DNA of 64,000 bases from Heliocidaris tuberculata (Eukaryota > Echinodermata > Echinoidea > Camarodonta > Echinometridae). The stretch is taken from assembly GCA_025618425.1 (NCBI GenBank), contig CM046850.1, positions 12,560,971-12,624,970 of the forward strand. The letters run 5' to 3'. Both the position numbers and the translations under genes were made by a program. Within the stretch, counting starts at the first letter, position 1, and each line of letters opens with the position of its first letter. Under the pieces are notes generated by a model. That model saw only the letters and a program-made list of their open reading frames with translations, made no database searches and was not told the origin of the DNA. Below are positions 59,648 to 64,000 of the stretch, in pieces.

Positions 59648-59756
59648 AATAAGTAAATTAAGTAATGCAAATAATGTAAATTAAGTAATGCAAGTAATGC
59701 AAATTAAGTAATGCAAGTAATGTAAATTAAGTAATGCATTACATACAGTAATGCTA
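59648..59756. repeat. Short satellite of AAATTAAGTAATGCAAGTAATG units
   Basis: Four to five units of about 22 bp, inserted in the second promoter-like unit. Confidence 0.85.
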
Positions 59757-59774
59757 AGGGTCATACAAGCCTTT

Positions 59775-60117
59775 TGATAACAGTCCTGGATTTTTCTTCT
59801 TTCTTTTCTTTTCTTTCCTTTGTTTCTTCGTTTGTACATCTGTAATTGTATGTACATGTGCATAATTTCTGCACATGCATGTGTATTGTTATTCATTGTT
59901 TCAATGTTGTAGGCGCACCTAACTCAAGCTTTTGCTTTTCTGTGTGTGCCCCCATCCACATTGTTAGCAGAACCACATGTATTTAGTCTTCAGTCTTTTG
60001 TACGACTACCTTTATTTTACTCTGCAGTTTATTATACAATTGTTCTGAATGTTGATTGATTGTTTAATTGAAGATGGAAATAAATGTTCATTTTGAATTT
60101 GAATTTGAATTTAAATT
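59775..60117 (+). mobile_element. 3' end of a non-LTR retrotransposon with (GAATTT)n tail
   Basis: Sequence ending AAGATGGAAATAAATGTTCA, then repeated GAATTT at about 60098-60115, which is the tail type of many LINEs. No coding part remains. It interrupts the second tandem unit. Confidence 0.5.
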
Positions 60118-61389
60118 GATTTTTTGTTTGTTTTATTGCTGTTTATATCAATGCATATAATTAATTGATACTTCAGTATGAGTAATCTGATTACCTCGTA
60201 TTGATTGTTGTGCGAATTGATGTGTATTCAAAGAAATAAGGCTGTTATCTTTAGTTTGTTTGAAGAATTTCCTTGTTTATTATTTAGTATCGAAATTGCA
60301 AACGATGTCATGTGTCAATTCATACTTGCTACGAGTAGGTGATGAGGTTAGACATTTTGCTATGAGCCACCTATTCTGTGATAGTAGGTCATACTCGTGA
60401 GAGTTCATTTGAATGGCATTGGTTGTTGCATATGCATGCCAGAAAGAAACTTACGTTTGGAATTTGATTGGCTTATCTGAGCAGCCAGTACTGTTGCTAT
60501 GCTAGACAAATTTGCACTAAAATGCAAATTCATTATACGAAGGATTGTGTAGTATTTGTGTAACATAACCGATAAGCCGCGTGGCACGTGTCGATGGACT
60601 TTAATGCTTTGATTTGGGGGTGGTTCTGCGCAGGGCCGCGGGCGCGCAGTTGCCACACCATTTATAATGTATATGTGTGGTGGCGGCGTGACCGCGCCCC
60701 TGCGTGGAATTGCCCTTGGACTGGCAGACCTCCAAAATAATGTTATTCACCCGAGACTCTTTGATTTTTTTTCTTTTTATATGGTGGGAAGGACTTTTAA
60801 GGGTATCATTTTCAATACTGGTTGAAAAAATGCAAGGGAATATTAGGTAAATTGATATGTTTGTTTTTGTTTTACACTGTTTATATCAATGTATATAATT
60901 CATTGATACTTAAGTATAATCATCGACTATTCGGCAAATTGGTTATCAAAGAAATAATCTCTTATCGTTATTCATTTATCTATTTATCTCAAATTTTAAT
61001 TTGTCTTCAAGTATAGGGATGGTCTTTTTCTATGTTGATGACTGCCTCAGGAGGCTTAGGCTGCTAAATTTCACTATTTAGATTTTTCATTACAAGTATG
61101 AATTAGTCATGATAATGATTGTGTTTAATCGATATAAAAGGGTAATCAAATTGATAGAGTAAGGGTTGTGGAGTCTAATATTGATGGTTGGTGGTTATGG
61201 TATTATTTGTAGCTTTATCTTATTTGAGTATTACTGGTGTGAATTTATGTATATCGGGCTTAGGTGCAAGATGCACATGTGACATTGAAAATTCAAGGCA
61301 ATTTGTATGGATTCAGTTAGTCTTTATGCAAGAAATGTATGTCCTTCTTCCTTCCAGAATTCTGAATTATATTTGCAATACTCTTTATC

Positions 61390-64000
61390 ATGGTGGGTAA
61401 TCAAGGAATGTTAATGAACATATTGTCTTTAAATGTTAAAGGTTTAAGGGACTCAAAGAAGAGAGGTTCGATTATTAATTGGAGTAGACAACGAGGAGAT
61501 GTAATATTTTTTCAGGAAACATTTAGTACTATTGATGTTGAAGACAAATGGGAAACAGAATGGGATGGAATTAGTCTTTTCAGTCATGGAACCAATCATA
61601 GTAAAGGGGTTTGTGTATTGATTAAATCAAAGTTGCATTTTAAGGTATTAAAAACTAAATTAGATTTGGAAGGGCGATATATATTAATTGATGGTGAAGT
61701 TCAGGGGACCCGTCTTGTGTTAGGAAATGTTTACTTTCCAAACAGGGATAAAGAAAATCTCCAATTAGCTTTTCTTCGCATTTTAGAGAGAAGTCTTGAA
61801 GAATTTAATAATGAAGGCCATCCTATCATTCTTGGAGGGGACTTTAACATGATTCGAGATTTTAATTTAGATTGTTCAAACAAAGGGAGAAGAATAGGAC
61901 AGGCTTTTAATTTAGAATTTGATGATTTTCAAGGGAAATTTGATTTAATTGATATTTGGAGAAAGAAGAATTTGGAAAAAAAAACAATATACGTATAGAC
62001 AGAAAAATCCTTTAATTCAAAGTAGGTTAGACTATTGGATAATAAGTAGTGGATTAGAAGAGCGAGTGAACGGTTGTAAAATCGTTGCTTCGGTAGCCCC
62101 CGACCATTCCGCTATTGAGTTAGAACTAAAACTTGCACATGAAATATTTAAACGAGGACCATCCTATTGGAAGTTTAATAATAGTCTTTGTTTAGATTCA
62201 GAATATACAAACGGCATGAAAAATGAAATAACGAGCTTGATAGAAGTGTTAAGAAGAGAAATTGTAGATAACAGGATTTTGTGGGACTTTGTTAAAATGA
62301 AAGTAAGAGATTATACAATAAAATATTCTAAAATTAAGGCACGAGAAAGAAAGTCACTTATGAGTAAATTGCAGGATGAAGTGCAAAAATTGGAGGAAAA
62401 TTTGGCTTTAGATGGCGATAGAAATACACTAGAAGAGTTAGAATTAAAAAGAGCAGAGTTAAATGGGATATACGGACATGCTTTAAGTGGTTTGAAAGTT
62501 AGATCTCGGGCTAAATGGTTTGAAGAAAGTGAAATTAATGATAGATACTTTGAACAATTGTTAAAAGTAAATAGTAATAAAACTTTTATTGGAAAAATAA
62601 AATCTAATGGCGAAATGGTAACATGTCAACAAAAGATTTTGAAAGAAATAAGGAAATTTTATTTAAGTTTGTATTCAGAAACTAATCAGAAAGATAGATA
62701 TGAATCTGGACCAGAATATTTTTTCAGTGATATTCCGATGATAAAGGAAAGTAACAAGAAATTATGCGATGAAATAATAAGCACAGGGGAATGTTTCTCC
62801 ATTTTAAATGAGATGCAATTAAATAAAAACCCCGGTAATGACGGTTTGACTGTAGAATTCTATCGAACATTCTGGCCATTGATAGGCAAGTTAGTTATAG
62901 ATTCCTTTAATACTTCCTTTCAAAAAGGGGAACTGTCTTCGTCACAAAAACAGGGGGTTATAACTTTAATTGAAAAAGAAGGTAAAGACCCTCTTTTGAT
63001 AGAAAACTACAGGCCCATTTCATTATTGAATGTAGATTATAAAATTTTGTCTAAAATACTAGCAAGCAGGATTAAAAAAGTTTTAGATGAAGTAATTCAT
63101 ACAGATCAAGTAGGCTATATGAAAGGAAGGAATATAGGAGAAGCAGTAAGATTAATAGACGATGTTATATTCCATTCGTCTACATTTAATATAAACGGTT
63201 TCTTGTTGGCTATCGACTTTGAAAAAGCGTTCGACTCCGTTTCGCATTCATTTTTGAAGAAAATATTAAGTTTGTATGGTTTTGGCCCTCATTTTCGTAA
63301 GTGGGTTGATATTTTATATTTTAAAGCAGTTAGTTGTGTTATGAATGGTGGACACTCCACTGGTTACTTTGATGTGGGGAGAGGAGTACGTCAGGGGGAT
63401 CCATTGTCTCCGTATTTGTTTCTTTTAGTTATAGAAGTGTTAGCACTTGCAATTCGTAAAGCACATAATATAAACGGGATACAAATAGGACATATTGAAG
63501 TGAAGTTAACTATGTATGCAGATGATATGACTATGTTTTTGGAAGACTTAGAATCAATACAAAATTTAGAAAAGGTGTTAAATACGTTTTGGAGATTATC
63601 AGGATTAAAAGTGAACAAAAACAAAACAAAGATATTGATGTTAGGTCCTCGTAAAAATATAAGAAATACGTTTTCACTGGGAAAGCAGGTAGAAGTTGTT
63701 AAAATACTTGGGATATATTTTTCTATAGACGTAAATATAAAGGAGGAGATGAATTATAAAGAAATATAAAGGAGGAGATGAATTATAAAGAAATATTAAG
63801 TAAAATCAAAAGATTATTAGGCTGGTGTAAACAGCGCGATTTGACCCTTACTGGTAAAATACAATTGTTGAAAGTATTTGCCTTATCTAAACTTATATAT
63901 GTCTCTTCTGTATTATTGGTACCAACTTGGGTTTATAAAGAAGTTGAAAAAAATAGTTTTGATTTCATATGGAGAGGTCATGATAAGATTAAAAGAAATA
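61390..64000 (+). pseudogene. L1/Tx1-type LINE ORF2 (endonuclease-reverse transcriptase), broken, runs off the window
   Basis: ORF2 nicks target DNA and reverse-transcribes the LINE RNA. The endonuclease domain starts ILSLNVKGLRD (about 61408) with QETFST, then LGGDFNMI, RLDYWIIS and APDHSAI. After a linker the reverse transcriptase shows NPGNDGL, YRPISLLNVDYKILSKILA, AIDFEKAFDSV, GRGVRQGDPLSPYLFLL and the catalytic YADD (about 63511). Two lesions break the frame. A 9-A run at 61976-61984 needs one base fewer to join endonuclease to the rest. A perfect 29-bp tandem duplication (63733-63761, 63762-63790) brings in a stop at 63767. Beyond it the C-terminal part (LLGWCKQRDLTLTGKIQLL) is open to the window edge. 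Few substitution-type stops, so the copy is young. Confidence 0.9.

Larger units (their letters stand above)
57957..61010 (+). repeat. Three tandem units with promoter-like motifs, upstream of LINE ORF2
   Basis: Units start at about 57957, 58855 and 60236. The conserved core runs from GGTTGTTGCATATGC (58246, 59148, 60420) to GGCAGACCTCC or GGTAGACCTCC. Each core has ATTGG or its variant, ATGCAAAT (58343, 60522; degenerate in unit 2), CCGATAAGCCGCG, the E-box CACGTG (58406, 59355, 60585), a GC-rich stem-like block, and TTTATAATGTAT or TTTATGATGTAT (a TATA-like site). A poorer tail with TATGGTGGGAAAGG and TATATCAATGTATATAAT follows. Unit 2 is lengthened by a LINE-tail insertion and a short satellite. 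They may be 5' UTR monomers of the LINE. Confidence 0.7.

Noticed and set aside
59648..59756. CRISPR-like array
   Set aside because: Units are contiguous 22-bp satellite copies without unique spacers, in a eukaryotic genome.

Overview
This window reads as nuclear DNA of an animal, most likely a marine deuterostome such as an echinoderm. It is AT-rich. Three vertebrate-like genes are split into small exons with GT-AG introns. Between and inside them lies a very dense population of short DNA transposons, a tRNA-derived SINE, L1/Tx1-type LINE pieces, long poly-G runs and many copies of the ACATGTACATGT-type palindrome. The phylum is inferred from this general character, not from a marker gene.

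Layout. (1) About 1-12.5 kb: the last three coding exons of the mitochondrial fission gene FIS1 on the plus strand, with introns full of transposons: a hAT-like/BED element with 6-bp target duplications, two abutting TTAA elements, a 1.7-kb Tc1-like foldback with IR/DR ends, and a satellite rich in AGGTCA. (2) 19.2-29.2 kb: a complete nine-exon GPR180 gene on the minus strand (434 residues), tail-to-tail with FIS1. Its introns hold pogo-like and other MITEs. (3) 29.6-41 kb: no host gene recognised; a tRNA-type SINE, two hAT elements with exact 8-bp target duplications, a TTAA MITE, simple repeats and a partly duplicated TA element. (4) 41.6-45.0 kb: a complete four-exon monocarboxylate-transporter-like (SLC16/MFS) gene on the minus strand (555 residues). 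(5) 47.1-54.4 kb: two nearly identical 40-bp termini in inverted orientation, each next to TTAA, possibly bounding a 7.3-kb non-autonomous element. A 129-bp MITE with telomere-like arms and an exact 8-bp target duplication sits inside it. (6) 55-64 kb: a LINE ORF1 relic whose front half is inverted relative to its back half (a twin-priming geometry), three tandem copies of a promoter-like unit, and a LINE ORF2 with endonuclease and reverse transcriptase, broken by an A-run frameshift and a 29-bp tandem duplication, running off the right edge.

The host genes are unrelated: an outer-mitochondrial fission adaptor, a seven-pass membrane protein and a plasma-membrane carrier. Nothing suggests a shared pathway. 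The unusual content is in the mobile DNA. All calls come from reading the sequence; none was checked against a database.
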